Origin: an uncultured Clostridium sp.
Lineage (GTDB): Bacteria; Bacillota; Clostridia; Peptostreptococcales; Peptostreptococcaceae
Length of the DNA stretch: 15,309 nucleotides
Reading direction: 5' to 3'
Assembly: GCA_900539645.1 (NCBI GenBank)
Contig: UQCY01000034.1
Span: 1-15,309, forward strand
Shown in pieces: positions 7,551 through 15,263 of the stretch; position 1 is the stretch's first letter, and the number at the start of each line of letters is the position of its first letter. A model generated the notes under the pieces. It was not told the origin of the DNA, did no database searches, and saw only the letters and a program-made list of their open reading frames with translations. The translations under genes were made by a program, and so were the position numbers.

Positions 7551-8096
7551 CTATTTCTGTGTAGCTTCTATACCTTTTTCTAATGCTGATCTGTTTAATG
7601 GTATGAATTTAGCTTTTCTTTCCCCGAAAACTTTTTTGAAAGCTTCAAGAACAGAATCAACTGAAACAGTTCCAGATACACCTAAGTAAGCACCTAACAT
7701 TATCATGTTAGCAACTTTAGGGTTACCTAATTCAGCTGCTAAGTCGTTTGCTGGTATATAATAAACATCTACATCATCTCTAGAAACTTTTTCGTGTATT
7801 AGAGAAGAGTTTACTAATATTTTTCCTCCAGGTACAACATCTTTCTGGAATTTGTGGAATGCTGGTAAGTTCATTAATATAGCTGCTGTAGCATCATCAG
7901 TTATTAATGGAGAACCTACTTCATGATCAGATACTGTTACTGCACAGTTAGCAGTACCTCCACGCATTTCTGGTCCATAAGATGGTAACCAAGAAACTTC
8001 TTTCTTTTCTAGCATTCCTGCATAAGTTAGTAACTGTCCCATAGACATAACACCCTGGCCTCCGAAGCCTGCACATATTACTCTAGCTGTAGACAT
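7551..8096 (-). CDS. korC: 2-oxoacid:ferredoxin oxidoreductase, gamma subunit
   Basis: This 181-residue protein is the gamma domain of a multi-subunit 2-oxoacid:ferredoxin oxidoreductase. It shows the signature CAGFGGQGVMSMGQLL (residues 8-23) near the N-terminus and the conserved SYGPEMRGGTANC segment (about 39-51), both typical of KorC/VorA-type chains. The complex oxidatively decarboxylates a 2-oxoacid to acyl-CoA and reduces ferredoxin in the cytoplasm. The ATG at 8096 directly abuts the TAA stop of the beta gene, which implies translational coupling. It is the last gene before a strong terminator. Sequence alone does not separate 2-oxoglutarate from branched-chain 2-oxoacid specificity; the ptb-buk neighbours favour the latter. 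Confidence 0.93.
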   Translation of the reverse strand: MSTARVICAGFGGQGVMSMGQLLTYAGMLEKKEVSWLPSYGPEMRGGTANCAVTVSDHEVGSPLITDDATAAILMNLPAFHKFQKDVVPGGKILVNSSLIHEKVSRDDVDVYYIPANDLAAELGNPKVANMIMLGAYLGVSGTVSVDSVLEAFKKVFGERKAKFIPLNRSALEKGIEATQK

Positions 8097-8855
8097 TTAC
8101 TTCACCTCCTGTTCGTCAAGATCTACGTCTTTAAAGTTTCCTAAAGGATAGTATGGTATCATGTTATCTCTTAACCACTGTAATGCATCTGGTGCAGTTT
8201 TACCCCAGTTTGTTGGGCAAGTAGATAATACTTCAACTATAGAGAATCCTTTTCCAGCTAACTGAACCTGGAAAGCTTTCTTTATAGCTTTTTTAGCTGC
8301 TCTTACGTGTGCTGGAGTATCAACAGTTACTCTTTCTACGAATACAGCACCTTTTATAGTAGCTAACATTTCAGCTATTCTTAAAGAGAATCCGTTTACT
8401 TCTGGATCTCTACCATCCTGGCAAGTTGTAGCTTTCTGACCAACTAATGTTGTAGGAGCCATCTGTCCACCAGTCATACCATATATAGCATTATTTACGA
8501 ATATAGTAGTTATTTTTTCTCCTCTGTTTGCAGCATGTACTATTTCTGCAGCACCTATAGATGCTAAGTCACCATCTCCCTGATAAGTGAATACTACTTT
8601 GTCAGGCTGGCATCTTTTTATTCCTGTTGCACAAGCTGGAGCTCTACCGTGAGCAGCTTCCTGTGTATCACAGTTGAAGTAGTTATATGCTAAAACTGAA
8701 CATCCAACTGGAACAACGCCTATAGCGTCGCCTAAAACACCTAATTCTTCTAAAACTTCAGCTACTAATCTGTGGATTATACCATGAGTACATCCTGGAC
8801 AGTAGTGAGTCTGGACTTCCTGAAGTCCTTTAGTTCTTTCAAATACAACAGCCAT
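8097..8855 (-). CDS. korB: 2-oxoacid:ferredoxin oxidoreductase, beta (TPP-binding) subunit
   Basis: The 252-residue beta subunit binds thiamine diphosphate and magnesium. The TPP motif is clear: QGDGDLASIG (92-101) followed by VNNAIYGMTGGQ (120-131). The N-terminal HYCPGCTHG (17-25) holds a CxxC pair, and further Cys residues occur at about 52, 62, 75 and 82. In relatives some of these bind a 4Fe-4S cluster; the ligands here cannot be fixed by eye. The ATG overlaps the alpha stop by one base (TAATG), and the stop abuts the gamma start. With alpha and gamma it forms the catalytic core that turns a 2-oxoacid into acyl-CoA and CO2. Confidence 0.95.
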   Translation of the reverse strand: MAVVFERTKGLQEVQTHYCPGCTHGIIHRLVAEVLEELGVLGDAIGVVPVGCSVLAYNYFNCDTQEAAHGRAPACATGIKRCQPDKVVFTYQGDGDLASIGAAEIVHAANRGEKITTIFVNNAIYGMTGGQMAPTTLVGQKATTCQDGRDPEVNGFSLRIAEMLATIKGAVFVERVTVDTPAHVRAAKKAIKKAFQVQLAGKGFSIVEVLSTCPTNWGKTAPDALQWLRDNMIPYYPLGNFKDVDLDEQEVK

Positions 8856-9919
8856 TATTTAGCACCTCCTGAAAGTATTTCTTTTGCAAGTCTTGTTAAA
8901 TCTTTTGGTAGTGGAACCATACCACCTGGTCTACCATGGAAGTGAACTGGTAATTTACATTCACATGCAAGTTTAACGTCTTCTATCATCTGTCCCATAG
9001 ACATTTCTACAACGAATAAATCTTTAGCATTTGGTATTTTTGTAAATGCTTCATTTGGGAATGGCCATAAAACTTTAGGTCTTATTAAACCAACTTTTAA
9101 TCCTTCTGCTCTTAAATCATCTACTGCATTTTTAACAACTCTTGAAGTAGTTCCGTAAGCAACGAATACTAATTCAGCGTCATCTGTATTGTACATTTCA
9201 TACTGAACTTCATTAGCTTCCATAGCTTTGAATTTTTCATTTAAGTGCCAGCAGTGTTCTTCTAGAACTTCTGGTGATAAGTATAAAGAGTTTATAACAT
9301 TTGGTTTTCTCTGTCCTTTAGTACCAGTTGTAGCCCAGTCTTTTGGAGGTAATTCTCTTTTTCTTTCTGGAGCTTTAAATTCTACTGGTTCCATCATCTG
9401 TCCTATCATACCATCAGCCATAACCATTACTGGTGTTCTGTAGTAATCTGCAACATCAAATGCTTCCTGTATCATATCAACTGCTTCCTGAACTGTAGCT
9501 GGAGCGAATACTGGAGTTCTGTAGTCTCCGTTTCCTCCTCCTCTAGTTGACATATAGTAGTCTGCCTGAGATGGCTGTATACTTCCTAGTCCTGGGCCAC
9601 CTCTCATTACGTTTAGTATAACGCATGGTACTTCAGCACCAACTGCATATGTTATACCTTCCTGTTTAAGTGCAACACCTGGTGAAGATGAAGAAGTCAT
9701 AACTCTAACTCCTGATCCTCCTGCACCGTAAACCATATTTATAGCAGCAACTTCAGATTCAGACTGAACGAATGCTCCACCTACTTTTGGTAATTCTCTT
9801 GATAAATATTCTGGTAATTCACTCTGTGGAGTTATTGGGTAACCGAAGAAATATTTACATCCAGCTTCTATAGCTGCTTTACCAAACGCTTCGTTACCTT
9901 TCATAAGTATCTTAGCCAT
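8855..9919 (-). CDS. korA: 2-oxoacid:ferredoxin oxidoreductase, alpha subunit
   Basis: The 354-residue alpha subunit contains the pyrimidine-binding domain of the oxidoreductase. Family marks are KGNEAFGKAAIEAGC (7-21), the YPITPQSE motif (27-34), the TSSSSPGVALKQEGI stretch (75-89) and NVMRGGPGLGSIQPSQAD (103-120). A C-terminal domain (about 230-354) carries the transketolase-like fold that helps bind CoA and ends in a basic tail. It lacks a fused gamma domain, which is why a separate gamma gene follows. The ATG at 9919 follows a run of six G residues (AGGGGGGAA), unlike the AGGAGG of its neighbours. It begins 33 bases after the ferredoxin gene. Substrate is likely a branched-chain 2-oxoacid or 2-oxoglutarate. 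Confidence 0.95.
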   Translation of the reverse strand: MAKILMKGNEAFGKAAIEAGCKYFFGYPITPQSELPEYLSRELPKVGGAFVQSESEVAAINMVYGAGGSGVRVMTSSSSPGVALKQEGITYAVGAEVPCVILNVMRGGPGLGSIQPSQADYYMSTRGGGNGDYRTPVFAPATVQEAVDMIQEAFDVADYYRTPVMVMADGMIGQMMEPVEFKAPERKRELPPKDWATTGTKGQRKPNVINSLYLSPEVLEEHCWHLNEKFKAMEANEVQYEMYNTDDAELVFVAYGTTSRVVKNAVDDLRAEGLKVGLIRPKVLWPFPNEAFTKIPNAKDLFVVEMSMGQMIEDVKLACECKLPVHFHGRPGGMVPLPKDLTRLAKEILSGGAK

Positions 9920-9952
9920 TAAAATTCCCCCCTATGATTATTTATTAAATAA

Positions 9953-10168
9953 TTAGTCTCTTTCTACAGTTATAACTACGTCTGGGCACATCATTGCACA
10001 GCTAGCACAACCTATACATTTTTCCATTTCTACTACTCTAGCAGGGTTATATCCCTTTTCATTTGTTGTTTCAGTGTCTAGTGATATTATTTTCATTGGA
10101 CATACTTCTACACACAATCCACAACCTTTACAGTACTTTTGATCAAAAGATACTCTTCCTTTAGCCAT
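9953..10168 (-). CDS. korD: 2x[4Fe-4S] ferredoxin-type delta subunit of the oxidoreductase
   Basis: This 71-residue protein has two complete 4Fe-4S motifs: Cys13, Cys16, Cys19 and Cys23 (CKGCGLCVEVCP), and Cys51, Cys54, Cys57 and Cys61 (CIGCASCAMMCP). It sits directly upstream of alpha, giving the delta-alpha-beta-gamma order usual in four-subunit Kor/Vor enzymes. It therefore most likely carries electrons from the TPP centre to free ferredoxin as a fixed subunit. A free ferredoxin is less likely given the spacing. The ATG at 10168 follows AAGGAGG with about nine bases of spacing. The gap of 42 bases after the P-loop gene shows no terminator. Confidence 0.93.
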   Translation of the reverse strand: MAKGRVSFDQKYCKGCGLCVEVCPMKIISLDTETTNEKGYNPARVVEMEKCIGCASCAMMCPDVVITVERD

Positions 10169-10210
10169 TTGCTTAAGCCTCCTTAAACTATCATTTTATT
10201 TGAAACCAAA

Positions 10211-10891
10211 CTACATCATCCAGTCGTCTCTCATATATAGATCTATTGGAAGTATTTCTCCTTCCAATCCGTCTGGAAGCTGGTTTGCAACCTCTCTTAA
10301 ACAAGCTACATATTTTATAGGTATGTTTCTTGCTTTAGAAACTTCTCTTGAAACTTCCTGTCCTTTTAATACATCTTCTACTGTTGTAGCTTTCAGCATA
10401 TGAGTATTGTTTATAAGTCCAGTTACTTTCAACTGAGATGCTGCTTCAATTTCATCTATATATTCCATAACTTCTTCAGCAGTCTGAGTTCTTTCTCTGT
10501 TAGCGTTGACAACGAAGAATAAATCATATTCGTCGTCAGGTATTGAGCCACGGAATCTTGCTATTACCCTAGCTCCTACTTTATCTCCACCTAAATCTAT
10601 AACATACTGGTAAGATTTATCATTCATTGGAGTTGTAACTTCAGCAGATACAGCTGGTAAGTCTAAGCTTGGTGCATCTACTGAACTATCTATAGGGTGT
10701 ATACCCATAGCTTTCATTTCTTCTTTTCTTTCTCTTGATCTGAAGTAAACATTTACTACGTCAAGATCTGCAAGTGCTACTTTATCTTCTGTTTCTTTTC
10801 TTAGCTGTACGACATAGTTAACGGCAACTTCACTTTTACCACTACCATAGTGGCCAGTTATTATTCTTATTCTTTTATCTTTATTTACCAT
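10211..10891 (-). CDS. P-loop ATP-binding protein of unknown function (MinD/CobQ-like)
   Basis: This 226-residue protein has a Walker A motif GHYGSGKS (residues 13-20), followed by [12 protein letters not shown] (39-50) with Asp42 and Asp44. A Walker B-like VIDLGGD (97-103) and a GLINNTH segment (158-164), which may contact the base, come after. The layout resembles SIMIBI-class ATPases such as MinD, CobQ and ParA. The second Walker A residue is His rather than the signature Lys of MinD proteins, so it is atypical. No membrane segment or C-terminal amphipathic tail is obvious. It overlaps the end of buk by 11 bases and precedes the ferredoxin subunit. From memory, C. difficile has the same gene here. 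Cofactor or cluster delivery to the oxidoreductase is possible but untested. Confidence 0.88.
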   Translation of the reverse strand: MVNKDKRIRIITGHYGSGKSEVAVNYVVQLRKETEDKVALADLDVVNVYFRSRERKEEMKAMGIHPIDSSVDAPSLDLPAVSAEVTTPMNDKSYQYVIDLGGDKVGARVIARFRGSIPDDEYDLFFVVNANRERTQTAEEVMEYIDEIEAASQLKVTGLINNTHMLKATTVEDVLKGQEVSREVSKARNIPIKYVACLREVANQLPDGLEGEILPIDLYMRDDWMM

Positions 10892-11960
10892 ATACTAAAG
10901 CCTCTTCTTCTCCATTAAGAACTCTTAGTCCACCCTGAGCTAGAGCTATCATTTCGTCTTCTCCTGGGTAAACTTTAACTTCTGCTATGAAGCCAACTCT
11001 TTCTGCTATTTCTTTAGTAAATGATTTTGAATAAGCTATACCACCTGTTAGTAATACAGCATCTACGTTACCTTTTAATACAGCTGCACATGCACCTATT
11101 TCTTTAGCTACCTGATATGCCATTGCGTCATATACAAGTTTAGCTTTTTCATTTCCTGCTTCTATCATTTCTTCAACTTCTCTTGCATCGTTAGTGTTTA
11201 GATAAGAAACAAGTCCTGCACTTCCTTTTATTTTTTTCTTCATATCGTCTAATGTATATTCTCCACTAAAGCACATTTTTATTAAACTTCCTACTGGTAG
11301 TCCACCAGATCTTTCTGGAGAGAATGGTCCTTCACCATCTAATGCATTAGCAACATCTATAACTCTACCTTTTTCATGAGCTCCTACAGATATTCCTCCA
11401 CCCATATGAGCTACTATTAGGTTAACGTCTTCGTATGATTTTCCAACTTCTTTAGCATATCTTCTTGCTATTGCTTTCTGATTTAAAGCGTGGAATATAC
11501 TTGTTCTTTCTATATCAGCCATTCCTGATATTCTAGCTACATCCTGTAATTCATCAACAACAACAGGGTCTACTATGAAAGAAGGTACTCCTACTTCATC
11601 ACCTATCTGTTTAGCTATTATTCCACCAAGGTTAGAAGCGTGTTCTCCTGAAACACCAACTCTTAAGTCTTCTACCATGTCAGCATTAACTGCATAAGTT
11701 CCACCTTTTATAGGTTTTAAAAGACCACCTCTACCTACAACAGCGTCTAATTCAGATGTTTTCACTCCACCTTCAGCTAAAGCGTCTTCTATAACACCTT
11801 TACGGAATTCGAACTGATCTGCTATTTTGTCGTATTTTCCGATTTCTTCTGAAGAGTGTCTAAGTGTTTTTTCAAATACTAGTGATTCATCATCGAAAAC
11901 AGCTATTTTTGTAGATGTTGAACCTGGGTTAATAGTTAATATTCTATTTACTTTACTCAT
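10881..11960 (-). CDS. buk: Butyrate kinase (or branched-chain fatty acid kinase)
   Basis: Buk transfers phosphate from butyryl-phosphate, or isobutyryl- or isovaleryl-phosphate, to ADP, giving the free acid and ATP. The 359 residues match the family. Acetokinase-fold motifs are INPGSTSTK (10-18) for phosphate binding, [13 protein letters not shown] (183-195), the butyrate-kinase stretch [12 protein letters not shown] (208-219) and LTGGIAYS (304-311). The [12 protein letters not shown] motif and length distinguish it from acetate kinase. The ATG at 11960 follows AGGAGG. It is 134 bases after ptb, a gap that holds two small hairpins. The presence of an oxidoreductase for 2-oxoacids in the same cluster points to branched-chain amino acid fermentation, but linear butyrate use cannot be excluded. 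Confidence 0.96.
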   Translation of the reverse strand: MSKVNRILTINPGSTSTKIAVFDDESLVFEKTLRHSSEEIGKYDKIADQFEFRKGVIEDALAEGGVKTSELDAVVGRGGLLKPIKGGTYAVNADMVEDLRVGVSGEHASNLGGIIAKQIGDEVGVPSFIVDPVVVDELQDVARISGMADIERTSIFHALNQKAIARRYAKEVGKSYEDVNLIVAHMGGGISVGAHEKGRVIDVANALDGEGPFSPERSGGLPVGSLIKMCFSGEYTLDDMKKKIKGSAGLVSYLNTNDAREVEEMIEAGNEKAKLVYDAMAYQVAKEIGACAAVLKGNVDAVLLTGGIAYSKSFTKEIAERVGFIAEVKVYPGEDEMIALAQGGLRVLNGEEEALVYGK

Positions 11961-12028
11961 GTAGTTTTTACCTCCTGTAAAATTTAAAAACCTATTGTCT
12001 AATAAATTAATTAAAAAATATAAATTTC

Positions 12029-12077
12029 AAGCTATTTTGTAGCTTTTTATATAATCTAAAATAATTTTATATTTTAG
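12029..12077. repeat. Two small hairpins between ptb and buk
   Basis: CTAAAATA (12056-12063) and TATTTTAG (12070-12077) form a perfect 8-bp inverted repeat, and AAGCTA (12029-12034) with TAGCTT (12040-12045) a 6-bp one. On the minus strand neither is followed directly by a clean U-tract, so they may be processing or stability signals in the ptb-buk mRNA rather than a terminator. Confidence 0.35.
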
Positions 12078-12094
12078 AGTTAATCAAAGTTAAA

Positions 12095-13003
12095 TTATTT
12101 TGCAGTTTTAGCTGCCATAAGAACTCCAAGTGCTATAGAGTTTAATTTAGTTTCTTCTGTATCTGCTCTTGAAGTAAGTATTACTGGTGCTTTTGCTCCA
12201 ACTATTACACCTGCATTTTTAGCCTGTGCAAAGAATACCATTGATTTGTAAAGAACGTTACCAGCTTCTATATCTGGGACTAATAGTATATCAGCTTTTC
12301 CAGCACCTGGATGGTTAACACCTTTATGAGCTGCTGCTTCTTCTGAAACTGCATTATCTAGTGCAAATGGTCCACCTACTACACAACCAGTTATTTCACC
12401 TTTTTCACACATTTCCTGAAGTTCTGCTGCTTCAACTGTATCTTTCATTTTTGGATTTACTTTTTCTTTTGCACATAAGCATGCAACATTTGGCACTTCT
12501 ATATCTAATGCGTGTGCAACATCAACTGCATTTTCTATTATCTGTTTTTTAGCTGCGACATCTGGAGCTAAGTTCATAGCTGCATCAGTTATGAAGAATA
12601 GTCTGTCAAATCCATTAACATCGAATACTGCAACATGGCTTAATACTTTACCAGTTCTTAGACCTATTTCTTTGTCTAATACTGCTTTAAGAACTATTGA
12701 TGTATCAACTATTCCTTTCATTACCATATCAGCTTTTCCTGATGAAACAAGTTCAACAGCTTTTCTTGAAGCTTCTACTAAATCTTCTATATTTATTAAT
12801 TCATAGTTAGCTAAATCTATTCCTAATTCTTTTGCTATAGGTTCTGTTTTAGCTATATCCCCAACTAATATAGCGTTTGCTATGCCTTCTTTTCTTGCCA
12901 TTTCAACTGCAAGTAAAACTTCTTTATCCTGGCAGCAAGCAACTGATATTGTTTTAGGTCCTCTTTCTTTTGCAAATTTTATAACTTCTTCAAAGTTTCT
13001 CAT
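12095..13003 (-). CDS. ptb: Phosphate butyryltransferase
   Basis: Ptb swaps CoA for phosphate on butyryl-CoA or branched acyl-CoA, making the acyl-phosphate used by Buk. The 302-residue product starts MRNFEEVIKFAKERG. It carries features of the phosphate acetyl/butyryltransferase family, including SHVAVFDVNGFDRLFFITDA (about 137-156 with this start) and NPKMKDTVEA, plus the C-terminal ILTSRADTEETKLNSI. I prefer the ATG at 13003 to a GTG nine bases upstream, because that GTG lies inside the GAGGTGGAG ribosome binding site. From memory the sequence is close to C. difficile Ptb. It probably starts its own transcript after the inverted repeat at 13166-13221; AT-rich -10-like boxes occur at 13045-13055 but without a good -35. 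Confidence 0.97.
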   Translation of the reverse strand: MRNFEEVIKFAKERGPKTISVACCQDKEVLLAVEMARKEGIANAILVGDIAKTEPIAKELGIDLANYELINIEDLVEASRKAVELVSSGKADMVMKGIVDTSIVLKAVLDKEIGLRTGKVLSHVAVFDVNGFDRLFFITDAAMNLAPDVAAKKQIIENAVDVAHALDIEVPNVACLCAKEKVNPKMKDTVEAAELQEMCEKGEITGCVVGGPFALDNAVSEEAAAHKGVNHPGAGKADILLVPDIEAGNVLYKSMVFFAQAKNAGVIVGAKAPVILTSRADTEETKLNSIALGVLMAAKTAK

Positions 13004-13165
13004 AAACTCCACCTCGTAGTAGTATTTTTTATTTGTATATCATAATTATATTATACTCTATTATTAAAACAAAATAAATCGTTTTCCAGATATGTATCAT
13101 TTTATTTTTTCACAGAATATGTCATTCAAAATACATTATATATTTATAATATCTCTAAAATAAAT

Positions 13166-13221
13166 AAGTTGCAATAAAAATATAAATTTAACAAAAATAA
13201 ATTTATATTTCATTGCAACTT
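13166..13221. repeat. Long AT-rich inverted repeat, possible bidirectional terminator
   Basis: AAGTTGCAAT (13166-13175) pairs with ATTGCAACTT (13212-13221), and ATATAAATTTA (13180-13190) with TAAATTTATAT (13198-13208). They are separated by a small internal loop, and a 7-base loop caps the stem. That gives 21 pairs. A T-run (TTTTTTT) follows on the plus strand and a looser U-rich stretch on the minus strand. It lies between cdaR and ptb and probably ends the cdaA-cdaR transcript. The rest of the gap (13222-13530) is very AT-rich with only a doubtful open frame. Confidence 0.6.
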
Positions 13222-13530
13222 GATTTTTTTAGAATTCTACTTTTATATTTTCTATGTGCTATTCTTTACTTTATTAAACGATATTCAATTTTATCGTTTT
13301 TATTTTCAGAATATTTATATTTACATTTATATTATTAAATTTAATTTTACTATATTTATACATATTTACATTTTTTCTATAAAATAGTAACCTTAATTTT
13401 TTATACTCATTATTTGTTATGTAAATATCAATTCTGTCTTTTGTCACACAATTCAATATATTTGCATCTTTTTTATTTAATTGTATGTCACTTTTAACAT
13501 AAATATTTTTATAGATTCAATGAAAACGTT

Positions 13531-14427
13531 TTATCTATCTAAACTTACTCTAACTTTGTTTTCACTACATTTTATATTATTAGGTATAACTAAAGTCACT
13601 TCTATACTTTTTTTATTTTTTAATTCCTCAGTATCTACAGATTCAGTTTCTATGTATTGTATATTTTTTAGCACTTCCTCTTTACCAGTTATTAAAACTT
13701 TTTCTTCATTTAATTTGTATGTTGGCAAATCGTCACCATTAAGTGATACTTTTATAGGTACTGATTTAGAATCTAGCATCTTTATATTTAAATATACATA
13801 TGGATTTTCTATATCTAATCCTTTTACTTCTTTTCCATTTTCATCTACTGCAATTAATCTAACTTTTTTAGTTATATTCTTTTTATCAACATCTTTTAAT
13901 GAATCTACCTTTCCTATAACACCTTTTACCTTAGCCATCTGTGTTCTAGGACCAGAAACAGTTACATACTCTTCATCTAATTTTATAGAATCTATATTCT
14001 CTTTATTTTCATCACTCATATTTATTTCTATTTTTAGATTTTTACTTATTTTTTTCTCTAGATTGACAATTATTGTACTTTGAGTAAATTCATGACTTAC
14101 CCTTTCTGACATATTTGCCCTCAAGTATACTTCATTTTTTCCCTCTATAGGATTATCAATTTCTCCATATACCTTTATATCATCTTTATCTATGTTTTTT
14201 ACATTTGATAGTTTTCCACTTATATTCATACTTGATAATAGAGATTCATCTGGATAAATCACAAGATCTTTCTCCTCTAATTCGTCTAGATTACTAACTG
14301 TTACTGGTATATCTTCTATTAATTTTGTATCCTCTGGATCCACTATTGCAATTACATACATCCATAGCGCTATTGCACTGAAGAGTGCAATTAACTTTAC
14401 TTTTGTATTATTTTTTAGTCTCATCAT
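13531..14427 (-). CDS. cdaR: CdaA regulatory protein, YbbR-domain
   Basis: CdaR is a membrane-anchored extracytoplasmic protein that modulates the diadenylate cyclase CdaA. The 298-residue product starts with a basic stretch and one membrane helix at about residues 10-29 (VKLIALFSAIALWMYVIAIV). A long, Lys/Glu/Asp-rich outer part follows, built of repeated YbbR-type beta domains (for example segments beginning IEDIPVTVSNLDE, near LKIEINMS and near VPIKVSLNGDD). Its start overlaps the cdaA stop by four bases (ATGA), a classic coupled pair. A second ATG directly follows and could also be used. Base composition is more AT-rich than the metabolic genes downstream. The usual next gene, glmM, is about 6.4 kb away. 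Confidence 0.95.
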   Translation of the reverse strand: MMRLKNNTKVKLIALFSAIALWMYVIAIVDPEDTKLIEDIPVTVSNLDELEEKDLVIYPDESLLSSMNISGKLSNVKNIDKDDIKVYGEIDNPIEGKNEVYLRANMSERVSHEFTQSTIIVNLEKKISKNLKIEINMSDENKENIDSIKLDEEYVTVSGPRTQMAKVKGVIGKVDSLKDVDKKNITKKVRLIAVDENGKEVKGLDIENPYVYLNIKMLDSKSVPIKVSLNGDDLPTYKLNEEKVLITGKEEVLKNIQYIETESVDTEELKNKKSIEVTLVIPNNIKCSENKVRVSLDR

Positions 14428-15263
14428 TTAAATAATCCTCCTATAAAAGAGCTCTTTTCTTCTTTTTTAGCCTGAAGATTATGAGATAATATACTCTTCA
14501 TTCTTTCTTTTGTAATATCTCTATATAATTTACCTGATTTTGCTATTGAAACTCCTCCTGTTTCTTCTGAAACTATTAAAGTTAAACAGTCAGACACTTC
14601 ACTAACACCTACACCTGCTCTATGTCTAGTTCCTAAATCTTTACTTAGATCTTTACTCTGTGTTAATGGCAAGAAACAAGCCGCTGCCTTTATTTTTGAC
14701 TCTCTAACAACAACAGCACCATCATGTAATGGTGTATTAGGTATAAATATATTTACTAATAACTGTCGTGATATTTCAGAGTCTAATATTGTACCTGTAT
14801 TTATTATATCATTTAACTTAGTTTCTCTTTCCATAACAATTAAAGCTCCTATCTTTTGTCTTGCTAATGAATATAGGGCCTCAACTATTTCATCTATTAC
14901 ATGATTAAATTTTTCTTCAGACACCCCTGATTGTTTCTGGAATATTTTTAATTTTGTTCTTCCTATATGTTCTAATCCCGCTCTTAACTCTGGCTGGAAT
15001 ATTATGAAAGGAAGAATAAAACCAACTTCTAAAGATTTTACTAATAGCCAATAAATTGTGTGTAATTTGAATATTTTACTAGCTCCAGTTGCAACAAGTA
15101 ATATTAAAAGACCTTTTAAAACCTGTTCTGCTCTTGTATCTTTTATAAACATAAATATCTTATAAAATAAATATGTCACTATTGCTATATCAAGTATATC
15201 GTTAATACCCATTTGGTATATCATATCTAAAAATTCTCCAACAAAAGAACCAAAATCTAACAC
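14424..15263 (-). CDS. cdaA: Diadenylate cyclase CdaA
   Basis: CdaA joins two ATP into cyclic di-AMP, the messenger controlling potassium and osmolyte balance and wall homeostasis in Firmicutes. The 279-residue protein has N-terminal membrane helices (about residues 20-40, 48-62 and 72-90). The DAC domain follows with DGA (181-183, within TPLHDGAVVV) and RHR (213-215, within GTRHRAGVG), the catalytic and ATP-binding motifs. Both are intact. The start is a GTG at 15263, seven bases after AAGGAGG; no better ATG is present. cdaR overlaps its end. The promoter lies beyond the window edge or in the 46 bases left, where only AT-rich sequence is seen. Confidence 0.98.
   Translation of the reverse strand: MLDFGSFVGEFLDMIYQMGINDILDIAIVTYLFYKIFMFIKDTRAEQVLKGLLILLVATGASKIFKLHTIYWLLVKSLEVGFILPFIIFQPELRAGLEHIGRTKLKIFQKQSGVSEEKFNHVIDEIVEALYSLARQKIGALIVMERETKLNDIINTGTILDSEISRQLLVNIFIPNTPLHDGAVVVRESKIKAAACFLPLTQSKDLSKDLGTRHRAGVGVSEVSDCLTLIVSEETGGVSIAKSGKLYRDITKERMKSILSHNLQAKKEEKSSFIGGLFK

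Noticed and set aside
13004..13012. GTG at 13012 as the start of ptb, adding three residues
   Set aside because: The GTG falls inside the GAGGTGGAG ribosome binding site of the ATG at 13003, and the family N-terminus (MRNFEEV) begins at that ATG.
13033..13160. A firm promoter for ptb
   Set aside because: Two overlapping TATAAT boxes are visible at 13045-13055 on the minus strand, but neither has a recognisable -35 box or TG extension at the right distance.
13481..14083. A 200-codon open frame on the plus strand
   Set aside because: It lies opposite cdaR, is rich in Phe, Ser and Ile as expected from the complement of an AT-rich gene, and has no ribosome binding site. It is a shadow of cdaR.
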